Positions 33,771-42,008 of a stretch of DNA of 64,000 nucleotides are shown here, in pieces. The notes under the pieces are model-generated. The model saw only the letters and a list, made by a program, of their open reading frames with translations. It was not told the DNA's origin and ran no database searches. Location: positions 1 to 64,000 of the forward strand of contig DDSG01000023.1 of NCBI GenBank assembly GCA_002343325.1, in the 5' to 3' direction. Within the stretch, counting starts at the first letter, position 1. Each line of letters opens with the position of its first letter. The DNA comes from Phycisphaerales bacterium UBA2396 (GTDB taxonomy: Bacteria; Planctomycetota; Phycisphaerae; Phycisphaerales; UBA1924). Position numbers and translations under genes: made by a program.

Positions 33771-34148
33771 TTATCGCGTGCTGATCTTCACCAACGTAAA
33801 CCCGGAATCGTGCACCAGCTCGTACAGATCCTTGGGCGACGGCGCCGTCTCTTCGGGCTTGAGCCCAAGCGTCACCGTGCCCATCCCCAGATCCACCGCC
33901 ACGCTCCGCGTGTAGTCCTCACGCTCGAGCACCTTGTCAATGTTGGTCGCGCACAACGGGCACCCCAGCCCGTTGACAAACAGCACAACCTCCGTGGCCT
34001 GGATCGGCTTCGTGTCCTTCAGACGCGCCGACTCATCAGCCGTCGCCTGATGCACCACTCCCTCTTCCTCGACCCCAGCCGCTCCGCCCGACCCCGCACA
34101 CCCGCCCAGCACCATCGACAACGCCAGCACCATCACATGCATACGCAT
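33771..34148 (-). CDS. Lipoprotein with heavy-metal-associated (HMA) domain
   Basis: The 125-residue protein has a lipoprotein signal (MRMHVMVLALSMVLGGC, lipobox LGGC). A short linker precedes an HMA fold with the metal site GLGCPLCATNIDKVL (CxxC). The rest of the ferredoxin-like domain follows (YTRSVAVDLGMGTVTLGL, LYELVHDSGFTLVKI). HMA domains carry Cu(I), Zn(II) or similar ions; a lipid-anchored, extracytoplasmic HMA protein would bind metal in the periplasm. AAGGAG before the ATG at 34148 fixes the start. It lies between a Cys-rich secreted protein and an outer-membrane barrel, all leftward. Confidence 0.85.
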   Translation of the reverse strand: MRMHVMVLALSMVLGGCAGSGGAAGVEEEGVVHQATADESARLKDTKPIQATEVVLFVNGLGCPLCATNIDKVLEREDYTRSVAVDLGMGTVTLGLKPEETAPSPKDLYELVHDSGFTLVKISTR

Positions 34149-34256
34149 GATGTTCTCCTTTGACTGCACACATGTCTTGAACAAACTGGAAACGCCGACC
34201 ACGCTCAACCAGCGCGGCCACCCACCACCCACATCCTCAGCGGCGCTCCGTCCGAA

Positions 34257-34646
34257 CTAGGTCAGCCACACGCACAGCACGGATCGCTTGGGCGCGACGA
34301 CGCCATCACACGCGCCAGCCCGCACGCCGCCCCTCGGCTCGTGCACTGTCCCCGCACTCTTCCCGCTCGACAGCAGCACCGCCGGATACGTCCGCAGCCC
34401 CCGAGACCGCGGCTCCGCCCGTGATCCCGCCGTCGCGACCGCCGAGGACCCGCCCGCATCACCACGCGTCGGCCTCGAATCGCACGGACACCGCCCCCGA
34501 TCAGGCCCAGGCACCCCGGGCCGACATGGGCATACGCACGACCCGCAGCACGACCCCTCGATCCCAGGCTCCACAACCCGCGCAGCGACCCATGGCGTCA
34601 CCACGGACGCCATCACCAGCACCAGACTGCAGAGCCACGCCTTCAT
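34257..34646 (-). CDS. Small Cys-rich secreted protein
   Basis: The 129-residue protein starts MKAWLCSLVLVMASVVTPWVA, a clear signal peptide. It then has a cysteine cluster SCCGSCVCPC near residues 32-41, a later CPC pair, and three more cysteines towards the end. The codons end mostly in G or C, as in neighbouring real genes. I do not recognise a family; the cluster resembles metal-binding or disulfide-rich peptides. It lies 108 bp upstream of the HMA lipoprotein gene. The open frame continues far upstream, but that part is antisense to another gene and lacks a start site with support. Confidence 0.5.
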   Translation of the reverse strand: MKAWLCSLVLVMASVVTPWVAARVVEPGIEGSCCGSCVCPCRPGVPGPDRGRCPCDSRPTRGDAGGSSAVATAGSRAEPRSRGLRTYPAVLLSSGKSAGTVHEPRGGVRAGACDGVVAPKRSVLCVWLT

Positions 34647-34654
34647 CTCACTAC

Positions 34655-34683
34655 AGTATCGTCCGGATTCGCCCGCGCCACAA
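34655..34683 (-). promoter_or_regulatory. Possible promoter of the Cys-rich/HMA/barrel gene group
   Basis: On the minus strand TTGTGG (34683-34678) is followed after 17 bp by GATACT (34660-34655). Transcription would start within a few bases of the ATG at 34646, so the first gene could be leaderless. The match is moderate. Confidence 0.4.
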
Positions 34684-34742
34684 GCCACCCGCAACCAGTT
34701 ATCCTGTCCTACTCGTCGACACCCAACCGACGGCAATACGCC

Positions 34743-35906
34743 ATGAACACCGCGATTGTTCTCGTCCTCCTCGCCGCACTCTTCCTCTTCGTGGCTACAA
34801 CGCTCGCCCGAAAGCCCGGGAATCCCACGGCCGGCCCCTCCCGATGGATCGCTCTGGGCGTCCCGGTCGCCGTCTGGCTCTCTTACCTCCTCATCATCTC
34901 GACCATCATCCCTACGGGCAGCAAGCTTCTTGCCTTTCTCGACGCGCTCCCCATGTCGCTCTTCATGCTCGCCCTTGTTCTCGCTTCCACAGTCCGCATC
35001 CGCACCGGGCAGACACTCCGATGCGCCGCCTGCGAGTATGACCTCACCGGCATCGACCCTGACCCCGACGCCAAGTGCCCGGAATGCGGCTCTCGATTCG
35101 CCACGCCCGGCGGCACCGTCGTCGGCCAGCCCACCTGGCACGTCGGCCGCCTCGCCCTCTTCTGCCTCCTCATCCTCCCCTTCCTCGCTTCCGTCCTCCT
35201 TCCCTTTGTTTCCGCATCCTCGGGCCAGTCCGTGCTCTCCCGAGTTCTCCCCACAAACTCCCTTATCGCACACGTCACCAACGCCCGGGGCTTCACCCTC
35301 CACCAGTGGGACATCCTCCGCACAAGATCCCTCTCGCCCGAACAACACGAGCGCCTCGCCCTCGGACTTCTCACCCGCACACCACTGAGTCTCCATGCCT
35401 GGAGCGACGAATCCAAGTGGCTTATCGCCGAGGCCGCCGCCGGACGCCTCTCCGCTCGCGCACGCTCCGCCGCCCTCGAACGATTCCTCAGCCCCTCGAT
35501 CGAACCGACAAGCCCCCCCGCACCCACGCCCGTCTTGATCGCCGCCGATCGCCAGCAAGCCTGGGGCCTCGCCGACGTCTTCCCCAACTGGTCCTTCTAC
35601 GCCATCCTCGGCCCCGTCACCAACGCCGCCGGACAAACCGTCAGCCCTCCCGCCACGCGCCCGCTTCTCATCGATGCCGGACCTCTCGCCGCGCCCCCAC
35701 CCGCCAACGAACGAACCCCGCCCGGCCCGAGGCTCGTTCCCGATACCTTCCCCCAAGGGCTCGCCTTCACCGTCTGGTTTGTCGCGACACCGACACCCAT
35801 CCCCGCCGGCGAAATCGCCTGGGATCAAGGCCGCCCCGTCCTCCCCGCGGACGCGGTCGTCTTCTCACGGACCTTCAGAACATCCGCCGACGCGCCCCGT
35901 CAATAG
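34743..35906 (+). CDS. Membrane protein with planctomycete-type zinc ribbon
   Basis: The 387-residue protein has three N-terminal hydrophobic helices (about residues 3-22, 36-56 and 65-85). A zinc ribbon follows at 95-116 (CAACEYDLTGIDPDPDAKCPECG), then another helix near 135-158 and a ~230-residue soluble region. CxxCxYDL...CPECG is a motif seen repeatedly in planctomycete membrane proteins of unknown role. The soluble part (HQWDILRTRSLSPEQHERLALGL) has a helical-repeat look. No clear ribosome site is seen before 34743. The last bases overlap the convergent aminopeptidase gene. Confidence 0.75.
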   Translation: MNTAIVLVLLAALFLFVATTLARKPGNPTAGPSRWIALGVPVAVWLSYLLIISTIIPTGSKLLAFLDALPMSLFMLALVLASTVRIRTGQTLRCAACEYDLTGIDPDPDAKCPECGSRFATPGGTVVGQPTWHVGRLALFCLLILPFLASVLLPFVSASSGQSVLSRVLPTNSLIAHVTNARGFTLHQWDILRTRSLSPEQHERLALGLLTRTPLSLHAWSDESKWLIAEAAAGRLSARARSAALERFLSPSIEPTSPPAPTPVLIAADRQQAWGLADVFPNWSFYAILGPVTNAAGQTVSPPATRPLLIDAGPLAAPPPANERTPPGPRLVPDTFPQGLAFTVWFVATPTPIPAGEIAWDQGRPVLPADAVVFSRTFRTSADAPRQ

Positions 35907-37396
35907 GCGCTGACAAAATCGGCGAGCAGCCGCACGCCCCACCCCGTCGGCCCGTTGATGAACATCCCCTTGTTCTCGTCCGACACGTGCACGCCCGCGA
36001 TGTCCAGGTGACACCACGGCACGCCGTCCTTCACGAAGTACGAAAGGAACGCAGCACCCTGGATCGGATGCGCCTTGCGGTTCGGGTTGCTGTTCACGAT
36101 GTCCGCCACCGGGCTCTTCATCATCTCGCGGTACTCCGCGTGCATCGGCAGACGCCACACACGCTCCCCGCTCTCCTTCGACGCCTCCTCGATCTTCGCC
36201 CGAAGCCCGTCATCCTCGCAGAACATCCCGCAGTACGTCGACCCCAGCGCGACCACCACACCCCCCGTCAGCGTCGCAAGGTCCACCACGCACGCCGGGT
36301 CCTCCTTCTCGCACACCCAGCACAACGCGTCGGCCAGCACGAGACGACCCTCCGCGTCCGTGTTCGTCACCTCGACCGTTACCCCGTTGCGGTACGTGAT
36401 CACGTCGTCCGGGCGATACGCCTCGTCAGAGATCGAGTTCTCCGCCGCCGCAAGGAACGCCACCACGCGCCGCTTGGGCTTGACCACCGTCGCGATCGCG
36501 TGCATCGCGCCCAGCACCGCGCATCCGCCGTCCTTGTCCCGCTTCATCCCCACCATCCCGTTGTTCACCTTCAGCGACAACCCGCCCGTGTCGTAGGTCA
36601 TCGTCTTGCCCACCAGCACCACCGCCTGACCCTTCTTCCCCGCGGGCACCGCCTTCCCGAACGGGTTGTACTCCAGCCGGATCAGCCTCGGCTTGTTCTC
36701 GCTCGCCTTGCCGACATTGATCAACCCCGCGAACTTCTCTTTCTCCAGCGCATCACCCTCCCACACCCGCATCGAAAGCCCGCAATCCTTCGCCACCTGC
36801 CTCGCCATTCGCTCCATGAACCCCGTCGTCGCCACGTTGGGAGGCGTCTGGCTGAGCGTCCGGCAGAAATTCGCCGATTCCGCCAGCGCAAGCCCATACT
36901 CAAGCCCCGCCGCAAAGCCCGCCCCCTCGCCAGACACGCTCAGCTTCTTCCGCTCATCCTTCTTGCCGCCCGTCCCCTTGAACTCATCGCACGTCCACCC
37001 GATCAGCCCCAGCCCCTCACCGAACGTCCGCCCGCACGCCTTCGCGTTGGCCTTCGCCCCCGCGATCGACGCCGACAGATCCACGTGCGCCGAATCGGCC
37101 TTCGCCGCCGCCAGACGCCGACCCACATTTCCCCCCACCGACCGCAGCGACGCCGCCTCGAACTTCGAGCGCTCGCCCAGCCCCACCACCATCACACGGG
37201 CATACTCGCCCGACGTCGGGAATGCCTCAACGATCGAACCCGTCTCGCCCGTGAACTCCGAGCGTCCCACCGCCGCAGCCGCCGCGCCCGAAACGTCACG
37301 CCGCGCCGCCTTCGGGTCGAGCCCCTCGCCCTTGAACACCCCGAGCACCAGCACCTGGGCCGAACCCTTGGAAACGACGGCGATCGATGTAAACAT
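35900..37396 (-). CDS. pepA: Leucyl aminopeptidase (M17 family)
   Basis: The 498-residue cytosolic enzyme removes N-terminal residues from peptides with two metal ions. The metal and active-site segments are VGKTMTYDTGGLSLK (near 262), MKRDKDGG (near 285) and the family signature NTDAEGRLVLADAL (near 345). PIQGAAFLSYFV lies near the end. The first ~170 residues form the usual macro-like N-terminal domain. GKTMTYDTGG in place of the common GKGITFDSGG is a minor change. The ATG at 37396 follows GGAGCCTG; the longer frame lacks family character. It is separated by 55 bp from the AAA gene upstream on the same strand. Confidence 0.92.
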   Translation of the reverse strand: MFTSIAVVSKGSAQVLVLGVFKGEGLDPKAARRDVSGAAAAAVGRSEFTGETGSIVEAFPTSGEYARVMVVGLGERSKFEAASLRSVGGNVGRRLAAAKADSAHVDLSASIAGAKANAKACGRTFGEGLGLIGWTCDEFKGTGGKKDERKKLSVSGEGAGFAAGLEYGLALAESANFCRTLSQTPPNVATTGFMERMARQVAKDCGLSMRVWEGDALEKEKFAGLINVGKASENKPRLIRLEYNPFGKAVPAGKKGQAVVLVGKTMTYDTGGLSLKVNNGMVGMKRDKDGGCAVLGAMHAIATVVKPKRRVVAFLAAAENSISDEAYRPDDVITYRNGVTVEVTNTDAEGRLVLADALCWVCEKEDPACVVDLATLTGGVVVALGSTYCGMFCEDDGLRAKIEEASKESGERVWRLPMHAEYREMMKSPVADIVNSNPNRKAHPIQGAAFLSYFVKDGVPWCHLDIAGVHVSDENKGMFINGPTGWGVRLLADFVSAY

Positions 37397-37451
37397 GCAG
37401 GCTCCTTGCGCAGTCAGGCCCCTTCCGGGCAACTCACTCTCGCGCAGGACA

Positions 37452-38999
37452 TTATGCCGGATCGTCCGCCGGGACGCACCGTCCCACCGCCCACGCTCGC
37501 AACGCCTCGATCGCCTCCCGCCTCGTCACCGACAGCGGCGGGCTCTCCCGCAACGCCCCGATCACGTCCGCCGTCGTCAGTTCGCTCCCTCGCGAAAACG
37601 CCGCGTGAAGCCCCGACAGCACCGCCTGCTCGATCTCCGCCCCGCTGAACCCCTCAGACTCCCGCGCCATCGCCTCCACGTCATGCTTCGAAACGTCCTG
37701 CTTCCGTTTCCGCAGGTGAATCTCGAAAATCATCCGACGAACCCGCTCCGTCGGCAGGTCCACGAAAAAGATCTCATCAAAACGACCCTTGCGCATCAGC
37801 TCCGCAGGCAGCGCATTGATGTCGTTCGCTGTCGCCACCACGAACACCGGCTCCCGATGCTCCTGAAGCCACGTCAGCATCGTTCCAAACATCCGCCTCG
37901 ACACCCCATTGTCATTCCCCGCATCCCCCGCCGACGAGAACCCCTTCTCGATCTCGTCGATCCACAACACCACCGGCGCCATCGCCCCCGCCTGCTTCAA
38001 CGCATCCCGCAGCTTCCGCTCCGTCTCCCCGATGTACTTGTCGAACAAACTCCCGGGATCCAGCTTCATCAGCGGCCGACGCCACGCCGTCGCGATCGCC
38101 TTCGCCGCCAGACTCTTCCCCGCGCCCTGCACACCCAGCAGCAGCACACCCCGCGGCGGCGTCAGACCGAACTCAGCCGCCTTGGGCGAAAAACTCCCCT
38201 CCCGCCTCGAAAGCCACGCCTTCAATCGCTCCAGCCCGCCGATCTCCGCCAGCGACGTCGGCGCATCCACAAACTCCAGAACTCCCGCATCCTCCAGCAG
38301 CATCCGCTTCCCGCGCTGCAACGCTTCCAGATCATCATCCGACAATCGACGATCCACCGCCACCATCTCCAGCGCCAACTGCTTCACCGCCCGCCTCGTG
38401 AGCCCGCGCAAATTCACCACCACATCCCGCAGAAAGTCCTTCTCCGGCCGCGTCACCGCCAGATCGATCTTCCCGTCACGCGCCACCGATCGAATCGCGC
38501 CCTTGACAATCTCCAGAATCTCCTCATCGTCCGGCGGCAACACCTCATGCCGAACGCTCCCTCCCCCGATGACCCCGGGCACCCGATCCGTGTGATCGAT
38601 CATCACCACCGCCGACCGCACACGCCTCCCGTCCACACCCGTCTGCCCCGCCCCCACCAGCCCGCCTCGAACCCGCTCCAGCAGATCCCGCGCCGCCCGA
38701 AGATTCGTCGCATCAGACAGGTGCTCCGCCACGTCCAGCAGAATCACCAGGCTCGGCGTGCTCAGCCCCTGCGAAAGCCACCTCAGCCCCGCCGCCGGAT
38801 TCGTCGTGTTCGGCACCGGCTGGTCCGTCTCCACCACCACCCGCCGAACACCATCCGTCACCGACCACAGCCACGGCTCAAGCCCCATCCTGCTCGCCGC
38901 GTCGAGCGCCACCTCGATCACCTCCGGCTCCTCCGACGTCACCACACGAACGCACGTGTGCCGTGCCATCAGCAGCAGCCGCAACCGTTCCGCGTCCAT
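37452..38999 (-). CDS. Ycf46-like AAA+ ATPase
   Basis: The 515-residue protein has an N-terminal ~240-residue domain (a degenerate AAA-like fold typical of Ycf46) and a C-terminal AAA+ module. That module has Walker A GVQGAGKS (near 268), Walker B VVLWIDEIEKG, sensor 1 VVATANDINALP and the arginine fingers in RKGRFDEIFFVDLP. Ycf46 proteins occur in cyanobacteria, plastids and many bacteria and are linked to stress or carbon use; the client here is unknown. The ATG at 38999 has GGGAG seven bases upstream; a GTG at 39020 is the alternative. It is divergent from the HIT gene. Confidence 0.85.
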   Translation of the reverse strand: MDAERLRLLLMARHTCVRVVTSEEPEVIEVALDAASRMGLEPWLWSVTDGVRRVVVETDQPVPNTTNPAAGLRWLSQGLSTPSLVILLDVAEHLSDATNLRAARDLLERVRGGLVGAGQTGVDGRRVRSAVVMIDHTDRVPGVIGGGSVRHEVLPPDDEEILEIVKGAIRSVARDGKIDLAVTRPEKDFLRDVVVNLRGLTRRAVKQLALEMVAVDRRLSDDDLEALQRGKRMLLEDAGVLEFVDAPTSLAEIGGLERLKAWLSRREGSFSPKAAEFGLTPPRGVLLLGVQGAGKSLAAKAIATAWRRPLMKLDPGSLFDKYIGETERKLRDALKQAGAMAPVVLWIDEIEKGFSSAGDAGNDNGVSRRMFGTMLTWLQEHREPVFVVATANDINALPAELMRKGRFDEIFFVDLPTERVRRMIFEIHLRKRKQDVSKHDVEAMARESEGFSGAEIEQAVLSGLHAAFSRGSELTTADVIGALRESPPLSVTRREAIEALRAWAVGRCVPADDPA

Positions 39000-39063
39000 C
39001 CTCGTGCTCCCGTTCGCCACCCCTTCCGATCACCCCTCCGCCCCCACCAGCCTAGCGTCCCCC

Positions 39064-39687
39064 ATGACCTCCACGCCCGGCAACCGCGCAGGTTCCCCAG
39101 CCGACCCGCCCATGGGCCCCGCATCACTCAACGCGCCCTGGCGGCAGGCCTACGTCGAAAACGTCGACAACAAGCCCCCGGCCACCCCTACCACCGGCTC
39201 CTTCCTCGCCGACGACTGGCTCACACCCCATCACGACCTCGCCAACCATGTCATCGCCAGGTCCGCCAAAGGACTCATCCTCCTCAACCGCTACCCGTAC
39301 ACCGGCGGCCACCTGCTCGTCGCACTCGGCGAGCCCAGGCCCACACTCCTCGACTACAGCCCCGACGATCGCGCCCACCTCTGGGCACTCGTCGACGCCG
39401 CCACCATGATCGTTCAGCACGCCCTCTCACCCCAGGGCATCAACATCGGCCTCAACCAAGGCCGCGCCGCAGGCGCAGGCCTCCCCCAGCATCTCCACGT
39501 CCACCTCGTGCCGAGGTGGTCGGGCGACGTCAACTTCCTCACCACCATCGGGCAGGTCCGTGTGATCCCCACCGCCCTCGACGCCATGGCCGCGCGTTAC
39601 CGCGCCAGCGTCGCCGCCCTCGCCCCCACCCTCTCCCCGCTCATCCTTACGCCGCCTTCGCCTGCGCCACCACCAGCCCGAGGATAA
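39064..39687 (+). CDS. HIT-family nucleotide hydrolase/transferase
   Basis: The 207-residue protein holds the histidine triad HLHVHLVPRW (H-x-H-x-H near residues 141-145) and the upstream GINIGLNQGRAAGAGLPQ nucleotide loop. The N-terminal YVENVDNKPP and LILLNRYPYTGGHLLVA match bacterial Ap4A phosphorylase/hydrolase-like HIT proteins. It would cut dinucleoside polyphosphates or nucleoside phosphoramidates. A ~40-residue Pro/Ala-rich tail follows the domain. No ribosome site is seen before the ATG at 39064, which is the first Met with coding composition. The 3' end overlaps the convergent PilZ gene by 41 bp. Confidence 0.85.
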   Translation: MTSTPGNRAGSPADPPMGPASLNAPWRQAYVENVDNKPPATPTTGSFLADDWLTPHHDLANHVIARSAKGLILLNRYPYTGGHLLVALGEPRPTLLDYSPDDRAHLWALVDAATMIVQHALSPQGINIGLNQGRAAGAGLPQHLHVHLVPRWSGDVNFLTTIGQVRVIPTALDAMAARYRASVAALAPTLSPLILTPPSPAPPPARG

Positions 39688-40000
39688 ACCGATCCCCTTC
39701 CGGCGTGCACCGCGACACCACGCCGCTGTGCGCACGCTTCAGACCAGAATCAGGCCTCAGCGTGAACCGCGAGCCGGGCTTGATCTCAACGCCGCACCAC
39801 ACCCCAAGACCCAGGCCCGACACATCGCGGAACACCACCTTCGCGATCTTCGCGTACCCCTCCCCGTCGGAGAACACCGCGATCCCCTCGCCCGTCAGCG
39901 TCGAACGCTCCCGACGCCGGCGATCAAGCCTCGCGATCCGCTCTTCCGCCTTCGCCGCAAAGTCCGGCAACGCCGCCGCCGCGCTCTTGCCCTTGCCCAT
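39647..40000 (-). CDS. PilZ-domain protein
   Basis: The 117-residue protein has the two cyclic di-GMP contacts of PilZ: RRRRERST (RxxxR, near residues 28-35) and DVSGLGLGV (D-x-S-x-x-G, near 61-69), in a small six-strand barrel. It is a stand-alone PilZ domain and probably acts as an adaptor that relays c-di-GMP to a partner. The start at 40000 (MGKGKSAAAALPDF) has GGAG six bases before it; the ATG at 40012 is too close to its own site. No cyclase gene is seen nearby. Confidence 0.85.
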   Translation of the reverse strand: MGKGKSAAAALPDFAAKAEERIARLDRRRRERSTLTGEGIAVFSDGEGYAKIAKVVFRDVSGLGLGVWCGVEIKPGSRFTLRPDSGLKRAHSGVVSRCTPEGDRFILGLVVAQAKAA

Positions 40001-40143
40001 GTCTCGCTCCATCCTTGGATCGGTTCACTCGGCCGCGTCCGATCGGCCTGTACCGCGTGTATCGACCGCGCAGACGCGCGACTTCACGCGCGCGCACACC
40101 CCCGGCCTCACATGGCACAATGAACCCTTCCCACGCCGGGCCG

Positions 40144-41523
40144 TTATCCGGCCCTGCCCATCTTCCGTGCCAGCAGGAACGCCATCTCCAGCGCCTGCTG
40201 ATAATTCAGCCGCGGATCGCACGGCGACGCGAAATTCCTCGTCAGGTCGCTCTCGCTCACCCCGGCGCCCCCCCCGATGCACTCCGTCACGTCCTCGCCC
40301 GTCAGTTCAAAGTGAACCCCGCCCAGGTGCGCACCGCCCCCGCGGAGCGCGTCAAACGTCGACTCCAGCTCCTTCAGAATCGCGTCAAAGCTGCGCGTCT
40401 TGATCCCGCCAGACGTCTTGATCCCGTTCCCGTGCATCGGATCGCACACCCACAAGACGCACTTCCCCGACCGACGAACCACCTCCACCAGCGGCGGCAA
40501 CGCCTCCGACGCTCGCTCCGCGCCCATCCGCGTGATCAGCACGATCTTCCCCGAGTCGTTCCGCGGATTCAGCCGGTCGATCAGCCTCAGCAGCACCTCC
40601 GGCGAGATCGAAGGCCCCACCTTCACGCCCACCGGGTTGGCGATACCCCGGAAATACTCGACGTGCGCACCATCGGGGTCCCTCGTCCGCTCGCCGATCC
40701 ACGGCAGGTGCGTCGTCAGGTTGTACCACCCCTCGCGTCGCGGCACCGTCCGCGTTTGCGCCGACTCGTAATCCAGGCTCAACCCCTCGTGGCTCGTGAA
40801 GAACTCAACACGCGTCAGGTCGTCCACCGTGCGCTCGCCCAGCGCCTCCATGAACCGCAGACCGTCCGCGAGCGTGCGCGTCATCCGCTCGTACTCCGCC
40901 CGCTGCGAACCCGACAGGCTTGCATGCGTGAAGAACCGAAGGTCCCAGTACTCCGGGTGGTGCAGATCCGCGAACCCACCCTCCGTGAGCGCACGGATGA
41001 AGTTCAGCGTCAACGCCGCGTGCTTGTACGCCCGAACCATCAGGAACGGATCAGGCCGACGTGCCTCCGGCGAGAACTCCGCCCGATTGAACAGGTCCCC
41101 GAAATAGCTCGGCAGCGTCACGTCCTTCCCGTTGATCCGCGCGGTCTCGGTCGGGCTCGACCGGGGCTTGGCGTACTGCCCCGCGAACCGCCCGATGCGC
41201 GTCACGGGCTGCTTCCCGCCGTACACCAGCACGAGCGACATCTGCAGCAGGATCTTCAGCTTGTTCGTGATCACGTCGGGGCGGCAATCACTGAGCGTCT
41301 CGGCGCAATCCCCCCCCTGCAGAATGAACCGCTTGCCCTGCTGCGCCTCGCCGATCTCGCGACGAAGCCGCTCGATCTCCCAGCTTGTCACCAGCGGCGG
41401 CAACGACCGCAGTTGTCCCACAGCCTCCCAGCGCTCCGATTCATTCGGATACTCCACCGCCTGCGTAATCGGACGCGCACGCCACGAATCCGGAGACCAC
41501 TCTGTTGCTGCTGGCTGCGTCAC
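40144..41523 (-). CDS. 3-deoxy-7-phosphoheptulonate synthase, class II
   Basis: The 459-residue enzyme condenses phosphoenolpyruvate and erythrose 4-phosphate in the first step of the shikimate pathway. It matches the class II (plant-like) form: WSPDSWRARPITQAVEYP at the start, FILQGGDCAE with its metal cysteine, TSHEGLSLDYE, KVGPSISPEVLL and CDPMHGNGIKT. The length is normal. Translation starts at a GTG at 41523 with GAGAGG upstream. It is divergent from the histone-like gene, with 196 bp between starts. No other aromatic pathway genes are adjacent; pabB lies 20 kb away. Confidence 0.95.
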   Translation of the reverse strand: MTQPAATEWSPDSWRARPITQAVEYPNESERWEAVGQLRSLPPLVTSWEIERLRREIGEAQQGKRFILQGGDCAETLSDCRPDVITNKLKILLQMSLVLVYGGKQPVTRIGRFAGQYAKPRSSPTETARINGKDVTLPSYFGDLFNRAEFSPEARRPDPFLMVRAYKHAALTLNFIRALTEGGFADLHHPEYWDLRFFTHASLSGSQRAEYERMTRTLADGLRFMEALGERTVDDLTRVEFFTSHEGLSLDYESAQTRTVPRREGWYNLTTHLPWIGERTRDPDGAHVEYFRGIANPVGVKVGPSISPEVLLRLIDRLNPRNDSGKIVLITRMGAERASEALPPLVEVVRRSGKCVLWVCDPMHGNGIKTSGGIKTRSFDAILKELESTFDALRGGGAHLGGVHFELTGEDVTECIGGGAGVSESDLTRNFASPCDPRLNYQQALEMAFLLARKMGRAG

Positions 41524-41687
41524 GAGGCGATCCTCTCTCCCAACCTTTCGCGGGTCGGCCTGTTTTTTTCGGTCTTTTGCGCGTCAACCTTATCCCCGCC
41601 ATTCGATCGGCCGATCCCTGAACCGGGTCGGTGATCCGGGGGGCTTCCCCCACATACCCGAACGGAATCGGGCACCGACACCGAATC

Positions 41688-41702
41688 GGGACACTGTGTC
41701 CC
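41688..41702. promoter_or_regulatory. Perfect inverted repeat upstream of the histone-like gene
   Basis: GGGACACTGTGTCCC is a perfect 7-bp inverted repeat around one central base. It lies 17 bp before the ATG and just upstream of the AAGGAG site. It could be an operator or an mRNA hairpin. A nearby repeated GAATCGGG element precedes it. Confidence 0.4.
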
Positions 41703-41719
41703 CAGTTGAAGGAGCAGAT

Positions 41720-41899
41720 ATGGCCACGACGAAATCTCGCACGACCAAAGCCCGCACCTGGACGGGCAAGCGCAAGGCGGCCAAGAAGACCGCCCGCAAG
41801 ACGGCCCGCAAGGCCACCCGCAAGACGGGCAAGGCCTTCTCGTTCAAGAAGGCAACCGCCCGCAAGGCGACGCGCAAGACCTTCCGCAAGGCCGCCTAA
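41720..41899 (+). CDS. Small histone H1-like basic protein
   Basis: The 59-residue protein is almost entirely Lys, Ala, Arg and Thr, with repeated KKTARKTARKATRKT-type units and a single aromatic patch (KAFSFKK). It resembles bacterial histone H1-like proteins (Hc1/Hc2 type) and the C-terminal tails that compact DNA. The start at 41720 has AAGGAG five bases upstream, and the gene ends in a textbook terminator, so it is a real short gene and not a fragment of the longer open frame around it. The role is likely nucleoid packing; strong translation signals fit an abundant protein. Confidence 0.8.
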   Translation: MATTKSRTTKARTWTGKRKAAKKTARKTARKATRKTGKAFSFKKATARKATRKTFRKAA

Positions 41900-41920
41900 G
41901 TCACCAGCATTCGTGCGCAC

Positions 41921-41954
41921 AGGCCCCGGATCTTCCGGGGCCTGTGTCATTTTT
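41921..41954 (+). terminator. Intrinsic terminator of the histone-like gene
   Basis: A perfect 9-bp stem, AGGCCCCGG (41921-41929) with CCGGGGCCT (41935-41943), has a 5-base loop. It is followed by GTGTCATTTTT. Confidence 0.9.
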
Positions 41955-42008
41955 GTGCAAAGAGCATCCAACCGGACCTTGCCAGAGTCGAGTAATCTCC
42001 CGCACGTG

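Noticed and set aside
34647..35828. Upstream extension of the Cys-rich frame to 523 codons
   Set aside because: This part is antisense to the zinc-ribbon membrane protein gene and is Gly/Glu/Asp-rich with no start signal. Only the part from 34646 with a signal peptide was kept.
36666..40403. A 1245-codon rightward open frame
   Set aside because: It runs antisense across pepA and the AAA+ gene and through the HIT and PilZ genes. Its composition (long Arg/His/Pro runs) shows it is a shadow of real genes.
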